Positions 42,841-52,700 of a stretch of 64,000 nt of DNA are shown piece after piece. Within the stretch, counting starts at the first letter, position 1; each line of letters opens with the position of its first letter. The DNA is from CAXSEF01 sp964236585 (lineage in GTDB: Bacteria; Pseudomonadota; Alphaproteobacteria; Acetobacterales; Acetobacteraceae). The position numbers and the translations under genes are program-made. The notes beneath the pieces are model-generated. The model had not been told where the DNA came from. It did no database searches and saw only the letters and a list, made by a program, of their open reading frames with translations. The stretch is taken from the NCBI GenBank assembly GCA_964236585.1, contig CAXSFE010000001.1, forward strand, positions 37,279 through 101,278, written 5' to 3'.

Positions 42841-43796
42841 GACAGGCTTTTCCGGATCAGGCCGCGCATGATGAAGATCCCGGTGCCGAGACTGACGACC
42901 GCTCCGGCAAGAATCTTGTTGCCCAGCGGGTCAGTGAACAGGCGCATCATGTAGGCGGGGTTCATGATCATCAGGCCGAGGAGAGTCACGACAGGCAGGC
43001 CGGCAAGGACCGCCGCGCTGGTGCGCGCCTCTGCAGCCAAGGCGTAGCCCTTTGCCTTCGCCGCGGTGCGCTTGCGCATGACGTCGGCAAGGCCGTCGAG
43101 GGTTTCGGACAACCCGCCGCCAGTCTGGGCCTGCAGTGCCAGCGCGGTGGCCAGGAAGCGGTATTCCTGGATGTCGTTCAACCGGGTCATGTTCTTCAGC
43201 GCGTCCTCGAGAGTGACGCCGATCGCGAGCTCGTTGCCGACCTGGGCAAAGTTGGCGCTGGTCGGCAGCGGACACTCGCGTGAGACGGCGCGTATCCCTT
43301 CGGCGATTGGAACGCCCACTCGGACGGCGCGCACCATCATCCCCAGAGCGTCCGGGAGCTGGGTTCGCATCTTGTTATGGTGGCGCTCGATCATGCCATG
43401 CGTCAGCCGGCGGCAGATGAAGATCCAGAGGGGCGGAACGGCAAGGAGGGCGACTGGTCCGACAACGAATGCGCCGAGCCACGTCACGCCGCGAGCGATC
43501 ATGAACGAGACCAGCAGGATGACCCACCAGGGTGCGCGATAGTGCTTTGCAAGTCTGAGCTTGATGCCGAACAGGCCGAGTAGCTGGTGTCCGAGGCTGG
43601 TCGGCGCCGCCGCCACCGTGATGCTGACCCGCTCGTCCGACTGGATCAGGCTGGGGCGACGACTTTCTAGGACACTGTACAGGCGGCTCTTGAGGGCCTG
43701 CTCCTGAGCCTGCATGCGCAGCACCAGCATCAGCGAAAAGGCGGTCGCCACCAGGAGGATGGAGGCGCCCGTCAGCAGGAGCGCCACGGTGCTCAC
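42837..43796 (-). CDS. tadB: Tad pilus inner-membrane platform protein TadB
   Basis: 319 residues with the TadB layout: N-terminal span, a soluble segment, two central spans, the T2SS-F domain (QLPDALGMMVRAVRVGVPIAEGIRAVSRE) and C-terminal spans. Overlaps cpaF by 4 bp. Partner of TadC in transmitting the CpaF ATPase motion to the growing pilus. Confidence 0.92.
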   Translation of the reverse strand: MSTVALLLTGASILLVATAFSLMLVLRMQAQEQALKSRLYSVLESRRPSLIQSDERVSITVAAAPTSLGHQLLGLFGIKLRLAKHYRAPWWVILLVSFMIARGVTWLGAFVVGPVALLAVPPLWIFICRRLTHGMIERHHNKMRTQLPDALGMMVRAVRVGVPIAEGIRAVSRECPLPTSANFAQVGNELAIGVTLEDALKNMTRLNDIQEYRFLATALALQAQTGGGLSETLDGLADVMRKRTAAKAKGYALAAEARTSAAVLAGLPVVTLLGLMIMNPAYMMRLFTDPLGNKILAGAVVSLGTGIFIMRGLIRKSLS

Positions 43797-45193
43797 GGTG
43801 TCGCCTCCAGCGCTGTTGCCCAGGTGCGGTCGAGTCCGAAGTACACCAGCCGCTGCTGGAAGCCGGGACGGGCCCTGCTGATAATGTAGCGGCTGATCAG
43901 CTTGCCGCGCGGATCGAGCCCGGTCACCTCGAGATGGAAGATGTCGTTCATGATGACGACTTCGCCTTCCATGCCCTGCACCTCGGTGACCTGGGTGATG
44001 CGTCGGCCTCCGTCGCGATGCCGCTCGACCTGCACGATCATGTCCACCGCACTCACGATCTGCTGGCGAATCGCGAACTGCGACAGGCCGAGGTTGCCCA
44101 TCTGCACCATGTTCTCGATACGAGTCATGGCGTCGCGCGACGTGTTGGCATGGACGGTCGACATGCTGCCGTCATGTCCGGTGTTCATCGCCTGCAGCAT
44201 GTCGAACGCTTCGGACCCTCGTGTCTCGCCGATGATGATCCGATCGGGGCGCATGCGCAGGGCGTTGCGCACGAGGTCACGCGCGGTGATCTCGCCCTTG
44301 CCTTCCAGGCTGGCGGGGCGGGTCTCGAGGCGCACGACATGGGGCTGCTGCAGCTGCAGCTCGGCGGCATCCTCGACCGTGACGATGCGCTCGCCGGGGT
44401 CGATCATGCGCGACATCGCGTTCATCAACGTGGTCTTGCCGGAGCCGGTGCCGCCCGAGATGATGACGTTCAGCCTGGCGCGGCCTGCGATCTCCAGGAT
44501 GCGCGCGATCTGGCCGGTCATGGCGCCGAACTCGACGAGCTGCGCCATGTCGATGGCATGGCGGGCGAACTTGCGGATTGAAATGTATGGACCGTCGAGT
44601 GCCAGCGGCGGCAGGACGATGTTGACTCGCGAGCCGTCCTTCAGGCGGGCGTCGACCATGGGGCTGGATTCGTCGACACGTCGGCCGACCGCGGTGGCGA
44701 TGCGTTGGCAGATGCTGACCGCGTGGGCGGTGTTGCGGAAGTGGGCATCGGACATCTCGACCTTGCCCTTGCGCTCCACGAAGATGCGATTGGGCCCGTT
44801 GACCATGATGTCGGCGATGGACTCGTCCTCGAGCAGGCTTTCCAACGGACCGAGTCCGAGCATGTCGTCGACGAGTTCCGTCGCGAGGCGCTTCTGCTCG
44901 CGTCCGTTGAGCTGGATACGCCGGCTGGTCGCGATCTCGGAGACCAGGCGCACGATCTCCGGGAGCAGCAGCTCGGGTGCCAATCCCGCCACCGCCGCAG
45001 GATCAATGCGGCCGAGACACAGTCCGCGAAGCTCCGCAAGCTGCGCCTGCGACGTGTCTGGAGCGGACGGAGTGTGGGGGCGCTGAGGCGCTCCGGGGTC
45101 GGCCGCGATCCGACGTTCCTCCTGAACCGGCACAGGAACCGGCGCTTCCTCACGCCTGCGGCCGAACGTCGTTGGGACCAGGGTCGCGTTCAT
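43793..45193 (-). CDS. cpaF: Tad pilus assembly ATPase CpaF/TadA
   Basis: 466-residue secretion ATPase of the TadA/VirB11 type. Walker A GGTGSGKTT at residues 247-255, Asp box VTVEDAAELQLQQP, Walker B RIIIGETRGSEA, His box STVHANTSRDAMTRIENM. An extended Pro-rich N-terminus precedes the N-terminal domain. It powers both extension and retraction of Tad pili. Start overlaps cpaE stop by 4 bp. Confidence 0.95.
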   Translation of the reverse strand: MNATLVPTTFGRRREEAPVPVPVQEERRIAADPGAPQRPHTPSAPDTSQAQLAELRGLCLGRIDPAAVAGLAPELLLPEIVRLVSEIATSRRIQLNGREQKRLATELVDDMLGLGPLESLLEDESIADIMVNGPNRIFVERKGKVEMSDAHFRNTAHAVSICQRIATAVGRRVDESSPMVDARLKDGSRVNIVLPPLALDGPYISIRKFARHAIDMAQLVEFGAMTGQIARILEIAGRARLNVIISGGTGSGKTTLMNAMSRMIDPGERIVTVEDAAELQLQQPHVVRLETRPASLEGKGEITARDLVRNALRMRPDRIIIGETRGSEAFDMLQAMNTGHDGSMSTVHANTSRDAMTRIENMVQMGNLGLSQFAIRQQIVSAVDMIVQVERHRDGGRRITQVTEVQGMEGEVVIMNDIFHLEVTGLDPRGKLISRYIISRARPGFQQRLVYFGLDRTWATALEATP

Positions 45194-46464
45194 GGGCGGC
45201 GACCGAACATGAACCTGCGGCCACGTCGTGCCTTGCTCGCGGCCTCGCCGACTGCGTTGCTGTCCAACAACCTCATGAACGCTGCTTGGCGGGCGATCTC
45301 CGAAACGGCGGTGCGGAACGATCCGCTGGTCGCGGCGGCAGGCTGGCCGAGATTGGCTGCCGCGATCATCGCCCGCGGCATGTCGTTGATGACGACGTCG
45401 GCCTTCATTTGTATAGTCTTTTCCACCTGCTGCCGACTAAGTCCGCCCGGCATCCCGAGTCGGTTCAGGACCACGACCGCTCGGCGCGTCTGGCCGGGAC
45501 CAGCTGGAAGGTCGAGGATGCGCAGGGTGTCGCGAAGGCTGGCGAGAGTGGGAATCGTTACGATAATACGCTGATGTGCCAGAAGAAGAAGCTCTTTGTA
45601 GAACCGGATCGGTTCGATTGGCGTGTCTGCGATGATAAGGTTGTAGCGGCGACGCACTGCTTCTATGAGCTTCGGGGTGGCACCCTGCGTATAGACTGTG
45701 CGTTCCTCTAGCTTCTCTTCAGCGGACAGCAGGTGCAAGCGTTCTGGCGCCCCCTTTGCGGCTGCAGGACGTGCGGCACGCTCTAGGAAAAGTGGGTCGA
45801 TGCGATCAGGACGTTCGAGAGCCATGCGCAAACCCGGTCCTGCCTGAGTGTTCAGCATCATCGCGGCACGACCCATGTGAAGATCAGGGTCGAGCAGCAA
45901 CGTGTGACGTTTCAAGTCAGCCGCGAAATGCCAGGCCAGGTTGACAGCGATCGTGGTCGCGCCGGCGCCACCGACGCTTGACGTTATGGTCACAACGCGG
46001 CCGTTGGTGACCGACTCCAGAGGCTGGCTGTTCCCGCTGAAGAGCGGCAGGAAATGGTGGATCACCATCTCGCGGGTGACCGGCTTGCACAGGTACTCGC
46101 GGACCCCGAGTCCTCGTGTCATCTGGCGGTAGAAATCGACATCGCGCTGCTCTCCTACCACGAGCACGCTCACGTCCGGCTCGACCGCTTCGGACAGGTG
46201 GCCAAGTGCGGAGAGCGGCTGCTCCTCGCCACTGACGTCCACGACAAGGACGCGAGGCGTTGCGGTTTTGCGCAGTGTTGCGGTCGCCGCCTGGATGGAG
46301 CTGCGGCGCAGGTCCAGCGTGCCGAGCGCCGCGTCGGCGAGACCTGCTCGCAGCGCCGCTTCGGTGTCCGCGTCGGTCACAAAGCCGAGAAAGATCGGGC
46401 GCTCGGGCCGGGTCGATGCGTCGGGGCGGTCCGCGGACGCGACAGAATCGGTGTCAAGGGTCAT
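45190..46464 (-). CDS. cpaE: Pilus localisation ATPase CpaE/TadZ
   Basis: 424 residues: a receiver-like N-terminal domain (about 25-150, with RVLVVDVSGEE and REYLCKPVT) lacking a clear phospho-acceptor context, and a MinD/ParA-like ATPase domain. The Walker A is atypical, SSVGGAGATT, without the signature lysine of KGGVGKTT, as in many TadZ proteins. It sets the polar position of the pilus machine. Immediately follows cpaB with no spacer. Confidence 0.9.
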   Translation of the reverse strand: MTLDTDSVASADRPDASTRPERPIFLGFVTDADTEAALRAGLADAALGTLDLRRSSIQAATATLRKTATPRVLVVDVSGEEQPLSALGHLSEAVEPDVSVLVVGEQRDVDFYRQMTRGLGVREYLCKPVTREMVIHHFLPLFSGNSQPLESVTNGRVVTITSSVGGAGATTIAVNLAWHFAADLKRHTLLLDPDLHMGRAAMMLNTQAGPGLRMALERPDRIDPLFLERAARPAAAKGAPERLHLLSAEEKLEERTVYTQGATPKLIEAVRRRYNLIIADTPIEPIRFYKELLLLAHQRIIVTIPTLASLRDTLRILDLPAGPGQTRRAVVVLNRLGMPGGLSRQQVEKTIQMKADVVINDMPRAMIAAANLGQPAAATSGSFRTAVSEIARQAAFMRLLDSNAVGEAASKARRGRRFMFGRRP

Positions 46465-47301
46465 CTAAAACCTCGCGACAGCGGTCTGAGCACCGCGATA
46501 TATGAGAAGCGTCGTGCTCTCGGGTGCAGCTCTCTCGCCGGCAAGAGATTGCGAAACGTCGCCCGCCCAAGTGACTGGAGGAGTTGACTTGGTCAGAGTG
46601 ATGGGGGTGCTGGCGGATCGTACGGACACGGAAAGCTTGCCAAGCTTGAGCGCGATCGCGAGGCGCTTCGCGTCCTCGGTCGAGACCTCCAGCGTGATCG
46701 TCTTGGTGTCTCCCTGGGGATGATCCTCCGGGGAGGCACCCTGCATAAGCTGCTGGTCGACGGCGATGACGCGGATGTCGGTGAGCACGGTCTCGCTGGA
46801 GACGCTGTGCGCGGACGAGCGACCAGGAACGGCGGTTTCACGAACCAGAATCAGGTCGAGGTGATCGCCAGGCCAGATGAGACTGGCGTCGGAGCCTATC
46901 TGGTTCAGGCCGATGGTCACGGCTCGCATGCCCGGGTCGAGTACCGCTGACAGGAAGCCGTGGTCGCCCTGACGTACCACGGTGCTGTCCGCCAAAGGGT
47001 CGCCCTGGGCCAGGGTGTGGCGAAGCATGGCGCCGAACAATGCGGCACGGTTCTCGGGTGTGTTGTGCAGAAGCGTCGCAGCTGTCGCGGCGGGGAGCTC
47101 GGCGCTCGCGAGGTCATCGGGCTTGAGCAGGCTTCCGGCGTGGATGGCGCGGCTCGCCACCAGGACCGATGTCGTGGCGGGCTCAGGTGGCGGCCCCGCG
47201 TCCGCATTGACCGCGACAGGCCGAGTCTCGATCCAGGTCACGGCACCAAATCCGGCAAGGCCAAGACACAGGACCACGAAGAGGGCGACGCGCATCAGCA
47301 T
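46465..47301 (-). CDS. cpaB: Flp pilus assembly protein CpaB/RcpC
   Basis: 278 residues: a membrane anchor or signal (residues 3-24), a SAF domain (TSVLVASRAIHAGSLLKPDDLA) and a second domain with RAVTIGLNQIGSDASLIWPGDHLDLIL. RcpC-type proteins help the outer-membrane secretin assemble or gate, yet no secretin gene follows here. Three nt separate it from cpaA. Confidence 0.9.
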   Translation of the reverse strand: MLMRVALFVVLCLGLAGFGAVTWIETRPVAVNADAGPPPEPATTSVLVASRAIHAGSLLKPDDLASAELPAATAATLLHNTPENRAALFGAMLRHTLAQGDPLADSTVVRQGDHGFLSAVLDPGMRAVTIGLNQIGSDASLIWPGDHLDLILVRETAVPGRSSAHSVSSETVLTDIRVIAVDQQLMQGASPEDHPQGDTKTITLEVSTEDAKRLAIALKLGKLSVSVRSASTPITLTKSTPPVTWAGDVSQSLAGERAAPESTTLLIYRGAQTAVARF

Positions 47302-47304
47302 GAC

Positions 47305-47802
47305 TCAGTCCCTTGCAAGCGCGATGAGGGTTCCGGCGCAAATAGCCACGACATACGGCAGCGCGTCCGCTCGGCGGGCACGTCGCTGCTCGATGCGGAA
47401 ACGACGCAGCATTGCTATGGGGCTTCGCCGCGGTACCAGGATTGGGAGGTGGCGAAGAGCCAGATAGACGGCAGACAGCAGGCCGCCGCTGAAGGCAACA
47501 CAGATCAGAAGTTCTGGAACATGGCTTGGAGGAAGCAGCATTGTGACGGCAGGGATCAGCTTGGCGTCGGCACCACCCATCATCCCCAATCTCCAGAGCA
47601 GTATGGTTGAAGCAAAGACGAGCATCGCGATTATTGGGCCGGTAATGGCATCACCACGTGCTAGATCAATGGACATGCCAATACAAACGATAAAGAAAGA
47701 AACTTGGTTCGGCACGGAACGAAAAAAGATATCTCTTGCAGCAGCATAAAGCAGGATAACAATAGATATAATATGAGCAAACTCTACCAATGTTTTGACC
47801 AT
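47305..47802 (-). CDS. cpaA: Prepilin peptidase CpaA/TadV
   Basis: 165-residue A24-family aspartic protease with five to six spans. First Asp in AARDIFFRSVPN, second in the GxGD-like motif GMMGGADAKL. Processes the Flp prepilin before the leader's conserved Glu. Downstream of the flp gene across a 166 bp AT-rich gap containing the pilin terminator. A cytosolic Arg-rich tail loop (about 125-146) precedes the last span. Confidence 0.9.
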   Translation of the reverse strand: MVKTLVEFAHIISIVILLYAAARDIFFRSVPNQVSFFIVCIGMSIDLARGDAITGPIIAMLVFASTILLWRLGMMGGADAKLIPAVTMLLPPSHVPELLICVAFSGGLLSAVYLALRHLPILVPRRSPIAMLRRFRIEQRRARRADALPYVVAICAGTLIALARD

Positions 47803-47904
47803 AGCTTAGTTAAATCTACCACCATCTAAAAATATTTTGTAAAATCTGTGAGTAATCTCTTCACTAACGTCTTGTTAATAATTATCCTTCAATAAGAGAA
47901 GAGT

Positions 47905-47936
47905 AATGCGGAAGCAAACAAATTTGCCTCCGCATT
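47905..47936 (-). terminator. Terminator of the flp pilin gene
   Basis: Hairpin AATGCGGAGGC/GCTTCCGCATT (read on the minus strand, one G-U-type wobble) with a 10-nt AT loop, 33 nt after the pilin stop codon and followed by a pyrimidine-rich ACTCTTCTC. It would uncouple high pilin expression from the assembly genes, as expected for a structural subunit. Confidence 0.75.
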
Positions 47937-47968
47937 GAAGTCCTGCTAGGCAATATTAGGGAAGTTAA

Positions 47969-48139
47969 TCAGAGGCTTGAGGCGACATTAGTGAATGTGC
48001 TGTTCAGCTTGGTACCGAGAGTCGTCACGCCGGCCACGATCACGGCTGCAATCAGAGCGGCAATCAATCCATACTCCAGGGCAGTGACGGCGCGCTTGTC
48101 AGACATCAAGCGGGTGTAGACGGTAAGGATCATGTTCAT
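47969..48139 (-). CDS. flp: Flp/Fap-type pilin
   Basis: 56-residue type IVb prepilin, the usual Flp size. Short leader (MNMILTVYTRLMSDKRAVTA) then the mature hydrophobic helix LEYGLIAALIAAVIVAGVTTLG with the conserved Glu5-Tyr6-type pair (EY). The start ATG has GAAGGAA about 8 nt upstream; a longer open frame upstream is non-coding AT-rich DNA. Substrate of CpaA and major subunit of the Tad pilus. Confidence 0.93.
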   Translation of the reverse strand: MNMILTVYTRLMSDKRAVTALEYGLIAALIAAVIVAGVTTLGTKLNSTFTNVASSL

Positions 48140-48706
48140 GTGCAGAGTTCCTTCGTTGCTGAAGCCTTTGGGGCCGATGGTGGCTTCAGGTGCAGCGGTA
48201 TTGTGGCAAGAAAGCCTTGCAGATTGGTAAACACCGGCAATTTGGTGGCGCTTAATTAGGTGCCGTTGTATCCGCTTCCGGGAGGCAAGTGTCATGCTAC
48301 TGGCAAAGTTGCCAGAACAGATGTCGTGCTTGGATAGGGGCGAGCTGGTGACCTTCGCCAGGAGAAAAGGAGTTTTTGAATGACAGTTTGATCAGCTATA
48401 AGCAGGAGCAGAGTGCCGTTGTTTACGGCACTCATGTTCGACGTAGTTGGTTTCCAAGCAAGGTTGCCAAGTGGCCATATGCCTACCGGACGTGACCGGC
48501 CCACTGCTTTTTACGTGAGATAGGCATATAGCCAACTATAAAACCTATATTAGACTAACTCTGTAGGTCTATAATTTGATAATGCACTTGCGACTAATAG
48601 AAGATAGTATGTTGCAAGCATAAACAACTTGTGATCGACGGACTTCTCACATCCTTTCGTCAAGCTAGCAGGCGAGAGCATGTAGCAGATGATGCATTCC
48701 GGTTTC
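48140..48706. other. AT-rich intergenic region upstream of flp
   Basis: About 570 bp without a supported gene, strikingly AT-rich for this chromosome, especially 48500-48660. It must hold the flp promoter (minus strand). A 14-bp perfect palindrome TGGCAAAGTTGCCA at 48301-48314 is a candidate operator about 165 bp upstream of the flp start. It does not have the GG-N10-GC spacing of a sigma-54 promoter. Confidence 0.6.
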
Positions 48707-48726
48707 AATCAGCGCTCAGGCTGATT
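48707..48726 (-). terminator. Hairpin over the stop codon of the epimerase gene
   Basis: AATCAGC/GCTGATT stem with a six-nt loop spanning the TGA at 48716-48718. No U-run follows on the minus strand. It may end the leftward pel-associated operon but is a weak candidate. Confidence 0.4.
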
Positions 48727-49696
48727 CGGTCAGGTGCATGGCCGGTTGCTGGACGACGAGTCCGAGACTGTGGCATGTGACAGATAGGCCAGTCGCCAAA
48801 GATGTCTGTGCGCGGAGGTGGAGTTTGGCAATTGCCGTCTTAGGATTGCCCAGAGAGACGCGTATGTCTCCGAGTCGTGTCGGGCCAAAATCGATTATCG
48901 CCTGGCGGCCGGCGACGCCGCCCAAGGTCTCGGCCAGAGTCAGGATTGAGGTGCCGATTCCGGTGCACACGTTCAGGACTTCTGATCGCACCTGGCCGGC
49001 AGCTTGGTCCTGCTGCATCGCGGCCATGCCGGCCAGGAGATGGGCCACCACGTCGGCGACATAGACAAAGTCCCGGATCTGGCGGCCATCGCCGTGGATC
49101 GTCACACGCTGATCGGCGACGATACGGGCGGCAAAGATGCTGATCACCCCGGAGTAGGGCGAGGCAGGATCCTGACGTGGCCCGTACACGTTGAAGAAGC
49201 GGAAGCCGGTTGTCGGTACCTTGTGTACCAGCGCGCCCACGGCGGCATGTAGTTCGCTGCCCAGCTTGTCCGCTCCGTAGGCGGTGCGGGGTGCCGGGCG
49301 CGCGGTTTCGGCCGCCGGGCCAGGACCCTGGTCGCCGTAGATCGCTGCGGAGGAGGCATAGACGACTGGAATCCTGTGCTGCACCCGCGCCGTGTCCAGC
49401 ACGGTCACCGTTCCGGTCAGGTTGGTGCGGTGTGTGCCGATCCAGTCCTCGTTCGAACGTGTCACCGAGGCGATCGCGGCCAGGTGGAAGATGCCTGCCA
49501 CTCCCGCGGAGGCCGCATGCAGCAGAGCCTTGTCCGCAACGTCGCCGACATGCAGCTCGGCTCGGGGATCGAGGTTGTCGCGTCGCCCCGTGGACAGGTC
49601 GTCGACCACCCTGACCTGATGGCCGGCCAGCAGCAGTGCGTCGGCAAGGTGCGAGCCGATGAAGCCGGCGCCACCCGTGATCAGGAACAGGCTCAT
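48716..49696 (-). CDS. NAD-dependent sugar-nucleotide epimerase (GalE/PelX-like SDR)
   Basis: 326-residue extended SDR. NAD-binding TGGAGFIG at residues 7-14, VVDDLSTG, Ser115/Ser116 in YASSAAIYG, and the catalytic Tyr140-x3-Lys144 in YGADK. Likely interconverts UDP-GlcNAc and UDP-GalNAc or the glucose/galactose pair. Pel contains N-acetylgalactosamine and some pel clusters carry a PelX epimerase, so a precursor-supply role fits its place as last gene of the leftward pel operon, about 97 bp after the TPR gene. Exact substrate is not fixed by sequence. Confidence 0.82.
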   Translation of the reverse strand: MSLFLITGGAGFIGSHLADALLLAGHQVRVVDDLSTGRRDNLDPRAELHVGDVADKALLHAASAGVAGIFHLAAIASVTRSNEDWIGTHRTNLTGTVTVLDTARVQHRIPVVYASSAAIYGDQGPGPAAETARPAPRTAYGADKLGSELHAAVGALVHKVPTTGFRFFNVYGPRQDPASPYSGVISIFAARIVADQRVTIHGDGRQIRDFVYVADVVAHLLAGMAAMQQDQAAGQVRSEVLNVCTGIGTSILTLAETLGGVAGRQAIIDFGPTRLGDIRVSLGNPKTAIAKLHLRAQTSLATGLSVTCHSLGLVVQQPAMHLTESA

Positions 49697-49793
49697 ACCA
49701 TCTCTCCTTTGTCGTCGTTGTGGTGGTCCAGGCTGCGTTGCGCGACAATGCGAATCAGGTGTTGCGCACCCGTTTGTGTCTGGCCGAGGTGTG

Positions 49794-52700
49794 TCAGCGG
49801 CTGGTTCTGGGTGACATTTGGATTTCGAGCAGGTCGGCCTGCACCCCGGCATCATCGGGATGGCGGGCCAGGATCTGGTGGAGCAACACACCGGCTTCCG
49901 CGGCATGGGCGGTGCGGCGCAGGATCTGTGCGCGGAGCCGCTGGTCGTCGATGGACGTATCGTGCGCGGGCAAGCTGGCGAGTGCTGCGGCAAACAGCGG
50001 CGTCGCCTTGTCGGCTTGGCGGGCAGCGACCAAGGCCTCGCCGGCGTCCAGGAGCACGCGCGGTGGCTGGCTGTGCAGGGCCAGGAGGGTTTGGTAGTCG
50101 CGCGCGGCCTCGCTGGGACGGCGGGCTGCACCGGCTGCACGGGCTGCGGCAAGCCAGGCAACAGGGTCCTGCGGCTGGGCGGCGGCGGCGGCGGCATCTG
50201 CCTGGAGTGCGAGGAGCGGCCGTTCCATGGCGTCGGCGGCACGACCGATCGCCAGGAACACCAGCGGGTCGTGGGTCTGCGCGAGGGCGCGCTGCAGCAG
50301 GGGAAGGCCCCGGTGCGGCGTGCCCAGTCGGTCGAGCGCCGTGACGTAGCTCTCGATCAGGCCGGGCTGACGAGACAGCAGATCCGTCCGTGCCTCTACA
50401 ATCTCAACCACCGCGTCCGGCGCGTCGAGGTAGTCCAGATGTGCGACCCAGCCGGCAAGCTGGTCGGGAGGGGCGGAGGTGGCACGGGTGCGGACCCAGT
50501 CCACTGCTTCCGGCAGTGGCCTTGGTCCCCACAGATAAAGGAGCTGCTTCACAGCCTCGGAGTCCGGGGGCTGGCCATCGCCCAGGCGGCGCAGCAGCGT
50601 GACCGCGCCGGAGCGGTCGCCAAGCTCGGTCAGGCGCCAGGCCAAGCTGCGCCCTTCCGCGCCCGAGGTTGTGCTGGCGGCGCCGCGGGCACGCAGAGCG
50701 GCCTCCAGTTCGGCGATCCGGCCGGTGCGGGTGAGGGTTTCCTCCCAGGCGGACACCCAGCTGCCGCCCAGCACGTCGGCTGCGACCTGCTGCAGTGCGC
50801 CTGCCTGTGCTGGTGGCAGTTCGGCCAGGACACGGAACAAGGCCGCTTCGGCGTCGGGACGTGCGAGACGCGGCAGCAGGGTGCGCAGTGCGGCCTGTCC
50901 GGCTGCGTCGCCCGAGGTTTGGAAGACCGTGGCGGCCCAGATCGGGCCGAGATGCGCAGGATCGTGCAGGGTGGCTGTGGCCAGGAGTGGCAAGGCTGCT
51001 CGGGGCGACAGGGCGGCGAGGAGCTGCAGCCGAGCGGCGCTTGCCTCCGATCCACCGAGCATGGCACCGGCATCGGCCAGCAGCGCGGCCACCGACGGGT
51101 GGGATGCCAGCGCCGGCGCCGCGGCGCGGGCAGCCGCCGCGAGGTCCGGGTTGCCGGCGAGCAGGAAGGTGGCGCGCAGGCGGGCGTCGGGCGTCGCTGT
51201 CGCGAGGAAATCCAGCCAGCCGTCAAGCTGCGGTCGGTCCAGCGGCGTGGTGGCGCGGGCAAGTAGGCGGATCTCCGCGGCGGACCAGCCGGCGGGAAGC
51301 GGCGCTGCCAGCAGGAGCGTGGCCGCTGTGTCGGCCAGGGCGCGATCATGGCCCTGCACGGCCCGGTTCAGGAGGGAAAGCAGGATGGCAGGATCGGCGT
51401 GGCCGCCATGACGCAACCAGTCCGCGACCTCGGCAACCCGGTTGCTGGCGAGCGCAAGGGCGCACCATGCGTTGGCGGCGCCAGGACCGCTGTCGCGCGC
51501 ACGGGCCAGAAGAGGCAGGACGGCGCTGCTGCGGGCCGGCGTGGTCGCCAAGGCGGCAAGCAGCTCCACCGTCGCCGGGTCCGGGGCGGCTCCGTCGCGC
51601 AGGTGGTCGCGCAGGGCGGCAAAGGCGGCATCGTCGAGATGAAGGTCGCCCAGGAGGCGGACATACGCGCGCAGCACGGCGGGCGTGGCCGGGGGCAGGT
51701 CGAATGCGGCCTGTGCGAAGTGGGTCGCTGCCGCGGTGTTGCCATGGCGGGCGGCAACCAGGGCGGCAACGGAAGGCTGGACCGCCAGCGTGGCCGGCGA
51801 TAGCCGATCGAGCAGCGCATCCTGTCCGGCCGGCAGCAGGATTTCCGCGATGCGAAGCGGAAGCCAGGCGGGCATTGCCTGCGCCGGAATGGCTGCCGTC
51901 ACCTCGACCGCAAGCGCCGGCTGGTCGTCGCGCAGGGCCAGGTCGGCCAGCAACGCCGCGCCCGCCTGCGGCAGATTGCCAGTGCGGCGCAAGGCCAGGA
52001 GCCGGGTCAAGGCGGAATGCGTGGCCCCGGTGCGCGACTCGGCGTCGGCGATGGCCAGCGACACGTCCGCGGGCTGCTGCAGGTTGTCCGGCAATGCGGT
52101 GAGCAGGGCAAGCGCCAGTTCGGGGCGGCTGCGGGTCTGCAGCCCGGCCACGACCTGCAGCACCGCGGGAAGGCTGGCCGGCTGGGTCAGCAGCTCTCCA
52201 AGGCGTGTCAGCCGTGCTGCCGCGTCGGGGAGGTCGACGGCCAGAAGGCCGGCGTGGGTGACCAGCGCCGTATCGTGCTGGTCGTCGCGCGAGATGCGGG
52301 CGAGCAGCAGGTCGACCGCGCCCGCCGCGTCGGCACGGGCGAAGCGGTCATGCGCCAGCTCCAGGGTTTCCTCGTTGTCGGACTGGCCGGCGTCGGCAAG
52401 CCTTGCGAGCAGGCGCTCGCGGCGGTCAGACTCATGCAACTGGCCCCATAGCACGGCCGCGCGCCGGAGCTGCTCGACGTCGCCGGTGCGCTGGTACAGG
52501 CGTTCGAGCAGCGGTGCGAGCTCGCGGGACTGGCGTGCCTGCGTCAGCACTTCGGCAAGCAGGGTCTGGGCCGGCAGCGAGTCCGGCTGGCGTGCCAGGA
52601 AGCCGTGTAGCAGCGTCATGGCGCTCTCGGTGTCGCCGAGCTCCATCGCCAGGGCGACCAGGGGGGCTACCGCCCCCGGGCGAACTTCATGCCGTTCCAC

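Noticed and set aside
46440..46480. Secretin gene hidden between cpaB and cpaE
   Set aside because: The two coding regions are directly adjacent (46464/46465) with no room for another gene on either strand that has secretin motifs.
48301..48314. Sigma-54 promoter for flp
   Set aside because: The TGGCA...TTGCC words resemble -24/-12 boxes but the GG to GC spacing is 7 rather than 10.
48292..48504. 70-codon minus-strand frame upstream of flp
   Set aside because: No ribosome binding site, no family resemblance and it overlaps the presumed flp promoter.
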